Assembly: GCA_023410295.1 (NCBI GenBank)
Contig: JAEYPY010000227.1
Span: 1-17,746, forward strand
Origin: Pseudomonadota bacterium
GTDB lineage: Bacteria; Pseudomonadota; Alphaproteobacteria; Caulobacterales; Aquidulcibacteraceae
Direction: 5' to 3'
DNA: 17,746 nt
Positions 7,156-17,621 of this stretch are shown one piece after another. A program made the translations under genes and the position numbers. Within the stretch, counting starts at the first letter, position 1; the number at the start of each line of letters is the position of its first letter. The notes beneath the pieces are model-generated. The model did not search any database. It saw nothing but the letters and a program-made list of their open reading frames with translations, and had not been told where the DNA came from.

Positions 7156-7899
7156 TCAGCCGTCGCGCTTGGGCAAGCTTCCGGGCGCACCTTCGCGCGA
7201 ACGGTTCGGCGCTTTGGCCAAAAGGACACGGCTCTCGGAGCGCGCCGTTGCCGCGTAAAGACGCTTCACCGCCTCCATCAGCAAAAGCCCGCCCTGCGCC
7301 GGCCAGATGACTTCACCGACGCGCTCGAACGCTTCGGCCGCGCGCGCAAATGCCGACCATGGCGGCGCGTACAGCGCGCGCGCGGACACCACAGGCTCGA
7401 ACATCGCATCGCTCAGCAGCGACGAAAGCTGCGTGCGCGAATAAGGCCGGCCATGCCCGAGCGGCGTTGCGCCCGATTGCGCCCACAGACTCCAGCGATT
7501 TGCGGCGATCACGACAAGGCGCCCTTCCGGCGCCATCACACGCCACACTTCGCGCAGCATCGCATGCGCAGCTTCTGCTTCTTCAAGCGCATGCACGATC
7601 AGCACGCGGTCGAACAACGCATCCATAAAGGGCAACCGCGTTTCGTCAGACAGCGTCGAAAGCACCGGGCCTTCGCCCGGCCATGGCTCGACGCCTTGCG
7701 CCGCCGGCATCATGACCACCGCCCGCCGCGCCGATTGGCGCACGCGCGCGAAATACGGGATCGGATAGCCGATGCCGAGCACGTCGAGCCCCTCAACGTT
7801 CTGCCACAGCGTCCCCAGCCGCCGCGCCGCCGCACGCCGCGCGGTTTCGCCCAAGGGCGAAGCGTAAAAGCGCTGCAGGGCAAGAACGTCGACGCGCAT
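7156..7899 (-). CDS. Class I SAM-dependent methyltransferase-like protein
   Basis: The 247-residue protein has a methyltransferase-type Rossmann layout. A motif-I-like strand VLGIGYPIPYF (about residue 40) is degenerate, lacking the usual GxGxG. LPFMDALFDRVLIVHALEEAE matches the post-motif region, where a family member would read as acidic-xx-LPF-x-xx-FD. LREVWRVMAPEGRLVVIAANR corresponds to motif III and the strand that follows it. This gene type is often found divergent from gloB in alphaproteobacteria (recollection), as here. The substrate is unknown, and SAM binding may be altered. No convincing Shine-Dalgarno precedes the ATG at 7899. It is followed after 15 nt by the PII gene. Confidence 0.8.
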   Translation of the reverse strand: MRVDVLALQRFYASPLGETARRAAARRLGTLWQNVEGLDVLGIGYPIPYFARVRQSARRAVVMMPAAQGVEPWPGEGPVLSTLSDETRLPFMDALFDRVLIVHALEEAEAAHAMLREVWRVMAPEGRLVVIAANRWSLWAQSGATPLGHGRPYSRTQLSSLLSDAMFEPVVSARALYAPPWSAFARAAEAFERVGEVIWPAQGGLLLMEAVKRLYAATARSESRVLLAKAPNRSREGAPGSLPKRDG

Positions 7900-7908
7900 T
7901 CTGGTTTC

Positions 7909-7943
7909 GGGACTGGGGACTCGGGATTAGGGACTAGAGACGA
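7909..7943. repeat. 7-bp tandem repeat, about 5 units
   Basis: Degenerate heptamers follow one another head to tail: GGGACTG, GGGACTC, GGGATTA, GGGACTA, GAGACGA. They lie in the 131-bp gap between the divergent methyltransferase and gloB starts, so they could affect either promoter or simply be a slippage tract. Confidence 0.85.
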
Positions 7944-8030
7944 AGCGTTTGCGAATGACTACATGGAGTTCTTACAAACGCCCACAAGTTTGCATCCACC
8001 TAATCCCTCGTCGCGAGCCCAGTCCGTATC

Positions 8031-8795
8031 ATGCTGCAGATTCACCAATTCCCCTGCCTTTCCGACAATTACGGCTTTCTGGCCCACGATCTCGCCACCG
8101 GCGCGACCGCGACCATCGATACGCCGGACGCCGATGAAATCCTGCGCCAAGCCGCGGCGAAAGGCTGGCGCATAACCGATATCTGGAACACGCATTGGCA
8201 TCCCGATCACGCCGGCGGCAATGCCGCGATCAAGGCCGCCACTGGCGCGCGCGTTTCCGGACCGGCGGAGGTTGAACGCATTGGCGCGGCGCCCGATCGG
8301 GTGGTCGATGAAGGCGATGTGCTTGAACTTGGAGGCGCCCGGGCGCGCGTGCTCAATGTTGGCGGGCATACGCTGGGGCATATTGCTTATGTGTTCGACG
8401 CGGAGAAGGTCGCCTTTGTCGGCGATGCGGTCTTCGCCATGGGCTGTGGACGATTGTTCGAAGGGACGCCGGCGCAGATGTGGTCGAGCCTCGCGAAGAT
8501 CGCCGCACTACCCGCCGAAACGACGCTCTATTGCGCACATGAATATACCGAGTCCAATGCACGCTTTGCGTTGAGCGTTGATGCCGCGAATGGCGATTTG
8601 CAGTCGCGCGTCGAAGAGGTGAAACGCTTGCGCAGCGAAGGAAAGCCAACCGTGCCGATGAAGCTTGCGTTGGAGCTTCGCACCAATCCGTTCTTGCGCG
8701 CGCCGGAATTGAAAGCGGCGATCGGTTTGCCGCAAGCTAGCGATGTCGAAGCTTTCGCCGAACTGCGCAAGCGCAAGGACACTTTCAAAGGCTAG
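8031..8795 (+). CDS. gloB: Hydroxyacylglutathione hydrolase (glyoxalase II)
   Basis: This 254-residue metallo-beta-lactamase-fold enzyme hydrolyses S-lactoylglutathione to lactate and glutathione, the second step of methylglyoxal detoxification in the cytosol. Binuclear metal ligands are visible: THWHPDH (His55, His57, Asp59, His60), His113 in GGHTLGH, Asp132 in FVGDAVF and His170 in CAHEYTESNARFA. The GCGRLFEGTPAQMW segment and the C-terminal LRKRKDTF are characteristic of GloB rather than of generic family members. The length is normal. No clear ribosome binding site precedes the ATG, but the start MLQIHQFPCLSDNYGFLAHD matches the family N-terminus. The gene converges with the 8808-9566 gene. 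Confidence 0.96.
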   Translation: MLQIHQFPCLSDNYGFLAHDLATGATATIDTPDADEILRQAAAKGWRITDIWNTHWHPDHAGGNAAIKAATGARVSGPAEVERIGAAPDRVVDEGDVLELGGARARVLNVGGHTLGHIAYVFDAEKVAFVGDAVFAMGCGRLFEGTPAQMWSSLAKIAALPAETTLYCAHEYTESNARFALSVDAANGDLQSRVEEVKRLRSEGKPTVPMKLALELRTNPFLRAPELKAAIGLPQASDVEAFAELRKRKDTFKG

Positions 8796-8808
8796 CGCGA
8801 CCGGCGCT
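8794..8808. terminator. Short hairpin spanning two convergent stop codons
   Basis: AGCGC-GACCG-GCGCT forms a 5-bp G+C-rich stem between gloB and the convergent gene. It overlaps the last bases of both stop codons. It lacks a T-run on either side, so it is a weak shared terminator candidate. Confidence 0.25.
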
Positions 8809-9566
8809 TATTGCTCGGGACCCTGCACTTCGCCCATGGCGACGTTGCGAATGCTGTTCGACGAAGGCCGCCCCGCGTAGCCCAAATGCGGCGCCACTTG
8901 GATAAAGAGTTGATCGCCGCGCCGCGCCACGCGCGGGGTTGAGCCAATCGAAATGATGACGCGGCGAACGTTTGTCATCGGTGCAGCTGCGAGACCTTCG
9001 GCGGCGCGTTCGGCCGCATCGACGACAACGCCTGCTGCATCGGCAGACATTTGCGCCGGCACGGTGAAGCTCACTGTTTGGCCGACGCTGCGACGCGCCC
9101 GGGCTTGGATAGCGCGAAAGCGCTGCTGCATTTCAGCGAAGGCGACAGCTTCAGGGGCCAAGCGGCTGACGCGGGCTTCTTCGGAAGCGGCGGCCCCGGT
9201 GCGATTGGTGCGGGTATAAACGATAAGGCTGCCGTGAGGGGTAACGCGGAGCATCACGTCGCCATCGTCGGTGCGATAGATTTCGCCGCCGCCGGCCGCC
9301 ATAGCGGGACGCAGGACGTGAACTTCGGGGTCGCCTTCGAAGCGAACCAAAGCCACCCGGCCCCCGGAGCGATCGAAGATAAAGCGGATGCCGCCGTCGG
9401 GGGTCGAATAGCGCGTGGCGCCGGCGGCGTTCGAATAGAGACCTTGAACCGGCAACGGCGCGCTTTGACGTTCTTGCGCCTCAGCCTGCTGGGGCACGCT
9501 CGTTAGCGCTAGCGCAGCGGCGAATACCGTAGCGCCGCGCCCGATCAGACTCGGCCCGTTGCTCAT
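8808..9566 (-). CDS. Exported protein of unknown function (possibly DUF4908-like)
   Basis: The 252-residue protein begins MSNGPSLIGRGATVFAAALA and has a signal peptide probably cleaved near QQAEA-QE, so it is likely periplasmic. The mature part has a beta-rich stretch with GLYSNAAGATRYSTPDGGIR and VALVRFEGDPEVHVLRP. A more helical segment follows (AFAEMQQRFRAIQARARR), then a C-terminal VRRVIISIG strand. The layout resembles DUF4908-type caulobacterial proteins, but I could not confirm that. The frame stays open up to 9755, yet the upstream part is arginine-rich, unlike a signal peptide, and overlaps the next gene. An ATG at 9617, after AGG, would add 17 residues and is the main alternative start. 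The neighbouring 137-residue gene is also exported and on the same strand. Confidence 0.7.
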   Translation of the reverse strand: MSNGPSLIGRGATVFAAALALTSVPQQAEAQERQSAPLPVQGLYSNAAGATRYSTPDGGIRFIFDRSGGRVALVRFEGDPEVHVLRPAMAAGGGEIYRTDDGDVMLRVTPHGSLIVYTRTNRTGAAASEEARVSRLAPEAVAFAEMQQRFRAIQARARRSVGQTVSFTVPAQMSADAAGVVVDAAERAAEGLAAAPMTNVRRVIISIGSTPRVARRGDQLFIQVAPHLGYAGRPSSNSIRNVAMGEVQGPEQ

Positions 9567-9639
9567 GGGTGAGGAGAAGAGCACTTCGACCTGGGCGCTT
9601 TTTTGGCGCTGTTGCATACACCTAGGCGAAGTGTTGCAA

Positions 9640-10053
9640 TCAAGCCGCAGTAAGGTTGCCACCCTTACGGCGCTCCGGATTGGCCAGCCAAGTCCGGTCC
9701 TTGCGCGGTGCGAAGCTCGTATAGCTCGCCGGCTTGCCCAAAACCTTGAGCTCAACGGGCCGATAGGTGGCTTCGATCAGAGCAAAAGCCTCAGCCCGCG
9801 CCAGCCGGATCGGTTGGAAATTTTCCCGCCGGCGCAAAGGCCTAGTGGCTTCCGCGGTGCTGGTCGAGACCAGACGGGGCGGCAAAGGCGCGGCGCGGAT
9901 AGCGTCGGCCGGGATTTCCGGCGGAATCCGCATCACCACGCGGACCCCGCTCCGCGGCGGCTCAGAAAGATCGCCCGCGACGCCTGCCGCGAAGGAAATC
10001 GTGCTCAGCACCACAGCCGTCGCGGCGATCCGGAAGAGGTTCGAGATTCGCAC
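9640..10053 (-). CDS. Small exported protein, function unknown
   Basis: This 137-residue protein starts at a GTG, the only start that keeps the signal peptide. The N-terminal MRISNLFRIAATAVVLSTIS is a clear signal sequence, cleaved near GVAGD. The mature protein is proline- and arginine-rich, with a stretch PPEIPADAIRAAPLPPR, then RENFQPIRLARAEAFALIEA, and a basic C-terminus. I recognise no family. There is no cysteine in the mature part, so no lipoprotein anchor. It lies downstream of the M16 protease and a strong hairpin, and upstream of another exported protein, so an envelope role is plausible. No good Shine-Dalgarno is seen. It is supported as a gene mainly by the signal peptide. Confidence 0.6.
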   Translation of the reverse strand: MRISNLFRIAATAVVLSTISFAAGVAGDLSEPPRSGVRVVMRIPPEIPADAIRAAPLPPRLVSTSTAEATRPLRRRENFQPIRLARAEAFALIEATYRPVELKVLGKPASYTSFAPRKDRTWLANPERRKGGNLTAA

Positions 10054-10078
10054 CGCGACAAGGTTAATGTGAGTCGCA

Positions 10079-10115
10079 CGCCAGCGTCACGCGGGGTGAG
10101 TGCGCGACGCTGGCG
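10079..10115 (-). terminator. Strong hairpin after the M16 protease gene
   Basis: A 10-bp perfect stem (CGCCAGCGTC/GACGCTGGCG) is extended inward by a 1-nt mismatch and 3 more G-C pairs, with a 9-nt loop. It begins 9 nt after the M16 stop. No U-tract follows on the minus strand, so it may act as a terminator or as an mRNA-end stabiliser. Confidence 0.5.
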
Positions 10116-10124
10116 CTTGGACGA

Positions 10125-12950
10125 TTAGCGCAGCGCCTCCTCGTCCAGATTGAGCTCAGAGGCCGGAATGCGCTCGGCGTCACGGCGGACGCGCCGGAAC
10201 GCATCGTAGAAGTGCTGCGCATCGCCGACGATGACGACATCAGCCCGGTCCGGATCGAAATAGCGGCCCGCCGCCGCGCGGGCCTGTTCCGGCGTGACGC
10301 TGGAGACGTCCGACACGTAGGCGCCGAGACGTTCCGGCGGCAGGCCGTAGAGCGCGAGCGTCGAGATCTGGCCGGCGAGGCCGGCGGTGGTCTCGATGCT
10401 GCGGCCGAAGCCGCCGATCAGCACCGCTTTGCGGGCGGTGAGTTCGGATTCCGGCACCAGCTCATCGCCGATGCGATCAATCTCGGCGCGCATCAGCTGA
10501 TAGACCTGCACCGCCGCATCGTTGCGGGTTTGCGCCGAAGCGACGATCGGGCCCGGGGCCATCCGCGCTTGCAGGCTCGAGCCCGCGCCGTACGAGAGGC
10601 CACGGCGGATGCGGATCTCGTTATTGAGACGCGCGGAGTAGCCGCCGCCGAGCACGTTGTTAGCGACCAGCAGCGGGAAGTAATCCGCATCGGTCCGGGC
10701 AACGCCGCGCAGGCCCATCGACACCGCGGCCTGACCGGTTTGCGGCAAGTCGACGACGATCGCGCGCGGCGCAGGAGCGGACGCTGACGCATCGGGTTGC
10801 CCCGGACGGGCCGCATCGGGACGCGGCCATTCCCCGAAATGGCGCTCGGCAAGGGCAAAACCCTCTTCCGGCGAAACATCGCCGGCGATGACCAGCACGG
10901 CGTTGTCCGGACGCCAGTAGGTGCTGTGATAAGCGCCCAGTTCATCGCGCGTGATGGCCGAGAGCGAGCGTTCTGAGGCGACGGCGCCGTAAGGCGCTTC
11001 GCCGTAGATCGCGCGCGTCATGGCGAAACCCGCGATCGAGCCGGGTTGGCTCAGCGCGACTTGCAGACCATCCAGCGCTTCCTGCTGCGCGCGGTCGAGT
11101 TCTTCCTGCGCGAAGGCGGGGTTACGCGCGACGTCGGCGAAGACGGTGAAGGCTTCATCGACGCGGTCGGCGCGGGTTTGCAGCGAGACGGCGGAGGAAT
11201 CGACGCCTGCGCCCGAGCTGATGTCGGCGCCGAGCGATTCAATCTGACGTGCGATCTCGGTGGCGCTGCGCGTGGTGGTGCCGCGCGTCAGAAGATCGGC
11301 CGTCATACTGGCAAGGCCCGCGCGATCAGCCGGATCGGCCGAGCCGCCCGAGGCGACGCGCAGATCGGCGCTAACCAGCGGCAGCGCACGGTTCGGCGCG
11401 ACGATGACGCGAAGGCCATTAGCGAGCGTGCGCTGGCTGCTGTCCGGAATGCGCGCATCGACGGGCGTGCCTGGTTGAGGCGGAGCTTCGCGCTGGCCTT
11501 CGGCAGCGAGCGTGAAGACCGGGATCTCCGATTGCGGGATGTTGAGCGTCGGCGCCTGGATGTTGGGCGAGGTGGCGACCGTGTCGCCCGTCGCGCCCTC
11601 CTCTTCCGGCAGATAGCGCACGACGACGCGGCGCTGCTCGTTGAGAATCGAGCGCGCCACGCGCTGCACATCGGCGGCGGTGGTGGCTTGGATCGCGGCG
11701 AGCAAGCGATCGGCGTAGGCGGCGTCGCCATAGCGGATCACCGCGTCGGCAAGTTCGAAGGCGCGGCCATAGGCGGTTTCGCGGCCCTGGATCGTCGCCG
11801 TGACGATTTCGTTCTTGGCTTCGTCGAGTTCAGCTTGCGTGACGGCCTCATCGCGCATGCGCGCGATTTGCGCTTCCAGCGCGGCCAGCCCGGCGTCCGC
11901 GGTTTGGCCGCCGGAGAGGATGGCGAACACCGAATAGGCGCCCGGATCCTGCGTGGCTTCGAAATTGGTGAACACCTGCGCGGCGATCTGCTGATCGTAG
12001 ACCAGCGATTGATAGAGACGCGAGGATTCGCCGTTGGCGAGGATCGCATCCAGAACCATCAGCGCCGGCAGATCGGGGCTGGTGGATTCCGGTTGCGGGT
12101 AAGAGATCATGACCGCCGGCAACGGCACGTTCGGCGCGTGCACGGTGTAGGCTCGCGGCTCGTTGCGCGCGGGCTCAGTCGGATAATCGCGCGGGATCGG
12201 GCGATCGGGACGGGCGATGTCGGCGAAATATTCGTCGACCCAGGCGTCGAGCTGAGCTTGGTCGAAATTGCCGGAGACGACGAGGATGGCGTTGTCCGGG
12301 CGATAATAGGTGGCGTGGAAAGCGCGCACGTCTTCAACGGTCGCGGCGTCGAGATCTTCGATCGAGCCGATGCCGGGACGGCCATAGGGGTGCACGCCGT
12401 AATTCACTTGCGGCAACAAGAGATAGAAGAGCCGGCCATAGGGTGAAGCGAGCACGCGCTGGCGCAGCTCTTCCTTCACGACGTCGCGCTCGGAAGCGAA
12501 GCTCTCTTCATTGACGACGAGCGAGCCCATGCGGTCGGCTTCGGCCCAGAGGATGCGCTCGAGGTGATTGGCCGGGACGACTTCGTAATAGTTGGTGAAG
12601 TCGTCATAGGTGGAGGCGTTGTTGAAGCCGCCGACGTCTTCGGTCAGGCGATCGAAGAATTGCTCGGGCATGTTGCGCGTCGACTTGAACATGATGTGTT
12701 CGAAGAGGTGCGCGAAACCGGAGCGGCCTTGGGGATCATCGACCGAGCCGACGTCGTACCAGACCTGCACCGAGACGTTTGCGGTATTGGGATCAGGCAT
12801 CGAATAGACGCGAAGGCCGTTATCGAGCGTGCGCATGGTGTAGCGCAGCGGCGCAACTTCGAGGCTGCCCTCTTCTTGCTGCGGCGCGGATGAAGTGGCG
12901 CACGCGACGAGCGCGAACGCCGCGGCGAAAAACGTGATGAAACGCTTCAT
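10125..12950 (-). CDS. M16 family zinc metalloprotease, two-domain lipoprotein
   Basis: The 941-residue protein contains two tandem M16 halves. The N-terminal half (about residues 35-480) has the inverted zinc motif HLFEH at 81-85 and a downstream Glu near 161 (ERDVVKEE), so it should be catalytic. The C-terminal half (from about 510) repeats the fold but has ASMTADLL where HxxEH should be, so it is non-catalytic. It keeps the IRIRRGLSYGAG segment near the end that helps form the substrate chamber. The N-terminus MKRFITFFAAAFALVAC is a lipoprotein signal with Cys17. It is similar in layout to PqqL-like and YhjJ-like periplasmic proteases. Envelope protein or peptide degradation is inferred. 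A weak GGGGA lies about 5 nt before the ATG. Confidence 0.95.
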   Translation of the reverse strand: MKRFITFFAAAFALVACATSSAPQQEEGSLEVAPLRYTMRTLDNGLRVYSMPDPNTANVSVQVWYDVGSVDDPQGRSGFAHLFEHIMFKSTRNMPEQFFDRLTEDVGGFNNASTYDDFTNYYEVVPANHLERILWAEADRMGSLVVNEESFASERDVVKEELRQRVLASPYGRLFYLLLPQVNYGVHPYGRPGIGSIEDLDAATVEDVRAFHATYYRPDNAILVVSGNFDQAQLDAWVDEYFADIARPDRPIPRDYPTEPARNEPRAYTVHAPNVPLPAVMISYPQPESTSPDLPALMVLDAILANGESSRLYQSLVYDQQIAAQVFTNFEATQDPGAYSVFAILSGGQTADAGLAALEAQIARMRDEAVTQAELDEAKNEIVTATIQGRETAYGRAFELADAVIRYGDAAYADRLLAAIQATTAADVQRVARSILNEQRRVVVRYLPEEEGATGDTVATSPNIQAPTLNIPQSEIPVFTLAAEGQREAPPQPGTPVDARIPDSSQRTLANGLRVIVAPNRALPLVSADLRVASGGSADPADRAGLASMTADLLTRGTTTRSATEIARQIESLGADISSGAGVDSSAVSLQTRADRVDEAFTVFADVARNPAFAQEELDRAQQEALDGLQVALSQPGSIAGFAMTRAIYGEAPYGAVASERSLSAITRDELGAYHSTYWRPDNAVLVIAGDVSPEEGFALAERHFGEWPRPDAARPGQPDASASAPAPRAIVVDLPQTGQAAVSMGLRGVARTDADYFPLLVANNVLGGGYSARLNNEIRIRRGLSYGAGSSLQARMAPGPIVASAQTRNDAAVQVYQLMRAEIDRIGDELVPESELTARKAVLIGGFGRSIETTAGLAGQISTLALYGLPPERLGAYVSDVSSVTPEQARAAAGRYFDPDRADVVIVGDAQHFYDAFRRVRRDAERIPASELNLDEEALR

Positions 12951-13113
12951 GAGGATCCCCGAGTGTGAACGGGGTGCATAGCAGGGCGGTGGAAGGGCCG
13001 GCCACCCTTTTTGCGACGGGCGGCGGCGTGGGCGGGGACGGATGGTCGATGTTCAGCGATGGTTCGCCCGCTTCGTCCTTCTGGAAGCCAGGAGCAAACG
13101 GTGAGCTGGCGGC

Positions 13114-13156
13114 CCCTGGGTTCCGGGTTCTCGCTGCGCGAGCCCCGGCATGACGA
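13114..13156. repeat. REP-like palindromic intergenic element
   Basis: The 278-bp gap between the M16 start and the basic hypothetical protein contains a palindrome. CCGG (13123-13126) and CTCGC (13130-13134) pair with GCGAG (13138-13142) and CCGG (13145-13148) around a TGC loop. The flanking CCTGGGTTCCGGG and GGCATGAC resemble the dispersed intergenic palindromes common in GC-rich alphaproteobacteria (recollection). Nothing else in the gap looks like a gene. Confidence 0.6.
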
Positions 13157-13228
13157 TGTTGCTTGCGCGCATCGTCGCGTTCGGCCTGCGTGGGCGCGGT
13201 CGGGGCAAGGTTCGCGTTGGCGCGCGCT

Positions 13229-13849
13229 TCAGCTCGTGTCGGCGCAGGGCGTGGCGACGAGCGCATCGAGTTCGGCCCAGAATTCATGGCCGCCCACCAT
13301 GCGGAGCGTGCGCGGGGCGAGCGGGCGCGGCATTTGCGTGCGGCCTGCGGCAAGGCGGCGTGCGAGCCGTCGCGCGTAAAGGTAAGGATCGTTGAAGACG
13401 CGCAGCAGCGCTTCGCAGCGGAGCGCGAGCGGCCAGGCATCGCGCACTGTTTTGAAGCGCGTGGCGCTTGCGTTCGGCCGTGCTTTCCGGCTGGAGCGGC
13501 TCTCGTCCAAGAGACGGAAGCTCACGCGCCAGGTTTGGGGTTGAGCCGGATCGAGTTCGATGCGGCGCTTGGGGCGTGGCGCGTGCTTGCGCGCGCGGCT
13601 TGGCGTCAGCGCGCCGGCTGCGATCAGCGCGCGGGCTTCGACGAACAAGAGCCGGCGGATGAAGGCTTCGGCGGCGCCGATCCAGGTGAGCATTTGCCGG
13701 TAGAGTTCGCGCTTGATGTAGGCGGCGGCGGCGATGTGCTCGGGCGGGCCGAACAGGCCGTGCATATCCTCGATCAGCGTGCGCGCAAACCGCCAGAGCG
13801 TGATCGGGGCGCGGCGTGGAGCGCGTTCGGGCGGGAAATCATGGGTCAT
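13229..13849 (-). CDS. Basic hypothetical protein
   Basis: This 206-residue protein is not one I recognise. It is arginine- and alanine-rich. A tyrosine- and helix-rich N-terminal part (LWRFARTLIEDMHGLFG, YIKRELYRQMLTWIGAAEAFIRRLL) may form a helical bundle. A basic linker follows (ARKHAPRPKRR), then WRVSFRLLDE, and C-terminal helices around LRVFNDPYLYARRLARRL. There is no signal peptide and no membrane segment, so it is probably cytoplasmic. I chose the ATG at 13849; an ATG seven codons upstream (13870) is also open. Neither has a clear Shine-Dalgarno. It lies 62 nt downstream of metH2 on the same strand. The low-complexity basic content leaves some doubt, but a sequence with W, Y, H and F in patterned positions suggests a true gene. 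Confidence 0.6.
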   Translation of the reverse strand: MTHDFPPERAPRRAPITLWRFARTLIEDMHGLFGPPEHIAAAAYIKRELYRQMLTWIGAAEAFIRRLLFVEARALIAAGALTPSRARKHAPRPKRRIELDPAQPQTWRVSFRLLDESRSSRKARPNASATRFKTVRDAWPLALRCEALLRVFNDPYLYARRLARRLAAGRTQMPRPLAPRTLRMVGGHEFWAELDALVATPCADTS

Positions 13850-13889
13850 GCGCCGCAGTATAGGGCGCATGCGGGCTCGGTCGGATTGG

Positions 13890-13911
13890 GGGGATTCTAT
13901 CCCCGCTTTTT
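13890..13911 (+). terminator. Intrinsic-terminator-like hairpin, plus-strand polarity
   Basis: GGGGAT-TCT-ATCCCC forms a perfect 6-bp stem with a 3-nt loop, followed on the plus strand by GC and five T. The genes on both sides run on the minus strand, where the same hairpin lacks a U-tract. The T-run ends immediately before the metH2 stop. Confidence 0.45.
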
Positions 13912-16559
<2,648 letters not shown>

Positions 16560-16563
<4 letters not shown>

Positions 16564-17621
16564 GCCACCGCCGTGAAAGGTTCGAGTCCCGCAAGCTTCA
16601 TGCGCTTATCGGGCGCGGGGATGGGGCGCGGCTTCACGCCTTCGACAGCGTGCTTCATGTGGGTGATGTGCTCTGGCGTCGTGGCGCAGCAGCCGCCGGC
16701 GTTGTTGAGCAGGCCGGCGCGCGCCCATTCGGAATAGTGCGCTTCCATGGTGTGCGGGGTCTCATCGTAGCCGCCCATGGCGTTGGGCAGCCCTGCGTTG
16801 GGATAGGCGCTGACCGGGCATTCGGCGACGCGCGAAAGATCGGCGAGGAAGGCGCGCATGTCGGCGGGGCCGAGCGCGCAATTGAGGCCGACGGCCCAGG
16901 GTTTGGCGTGGCGCACGGAATTGTAGAAGGCTTCGACGGTTTGGCCCGAGAGCGTGCGACCGGAGCGGTCGGTGATGGTGCCGCTGATCCAGAGCGGCAG
17001 CTCGATGCCGGTTTTGTCGAACGCTTCCCACGCGCCCCAAAGCGCAGACTTGGCGTTCAGCGTGTCGGTGATGGTTTCGATCAGCAGGAGATCGGCGCCG
17101 CCTTCAATGAGGCCGAGGATCTGTTCTTCGTAGCCCTTCGCCATGGTTTCGAAATCGCAATCGCGCCGGCCGGGATCGGCGACATCGGGCGACATCGAGA
17201 GCAGCTTCGTCGTCGGGCCGATCGAGCCGGCGACGGCGCGCGGGCGGCTGTCGCCTTGCTCGGCTTTGTCGGCGGCGGTGCGGGCAAGGCGCGCGGACTC
17301 GACGTTCATCTCGCGCACGAGGGCTTCGAGTCCGTACTCGGCTTGGCTGATCGGCGTTGCGGTGAAGGTGTTGGTGCTGATGATGTCGGCGCCGGCGGCG
17401 AGATAGGCCTCGTGCACCTCAGTGATGCGCTGCGGCTGCGTCAGCGTCAGCACGTCTGTGTCGCCCTTGAGCGGCATCGTGTGCGCGGCGAAGCGTTGGC
17501 CGTGGAAGTCTTCGGCGGTGAGCGCGAAGCCTTGCAGATAGGCGCCCATGGAGCCGTCGAGGATGAGGATGCGGCGCGCAAGTTCGGTGTTGAGCGCTCT
17601 AAGGCGCTGGTCGCGGTTCAT
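16560..17621 (-). CDS. metH: Cobalamin-dependent methionine synthase, homocysteine-methyltransferase part
   Basis: This 353-residue protein is the N-terminal zinc domain of MetH as a separate gene. It shows LDGSMGAYLQ (residues 21-30), STNTFTATP, GSIGPTTKLLS and the zinc cysteines Cys248 (GLNCALGP), Cys311 and Cys312 (GGCCATTPEHI). These sit within one residue of the E. coli MetH positions as I recall them (247, 310, 311). It binds and deprotonates homocysteine, which accepts the methyl group from methylcobalamin on MetH2. Both junctions are 4-nt ATGA overlaps: metF upstream and metH2 downstream. The split MetH is a known arrangement in alphaproteobacteria, not a frameshift, since both halves have proper starts and stops. 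Confidence 0.96.

Noticed and set aside
9567..9755. Longer N-terminus for the exported protein ending at 8808
   Set aside because: The extra part is arginine-rich, overlaps the neighbouring gene and would bury the signal peptide. Only the ATG at 9617 remains a reasonable alternative.
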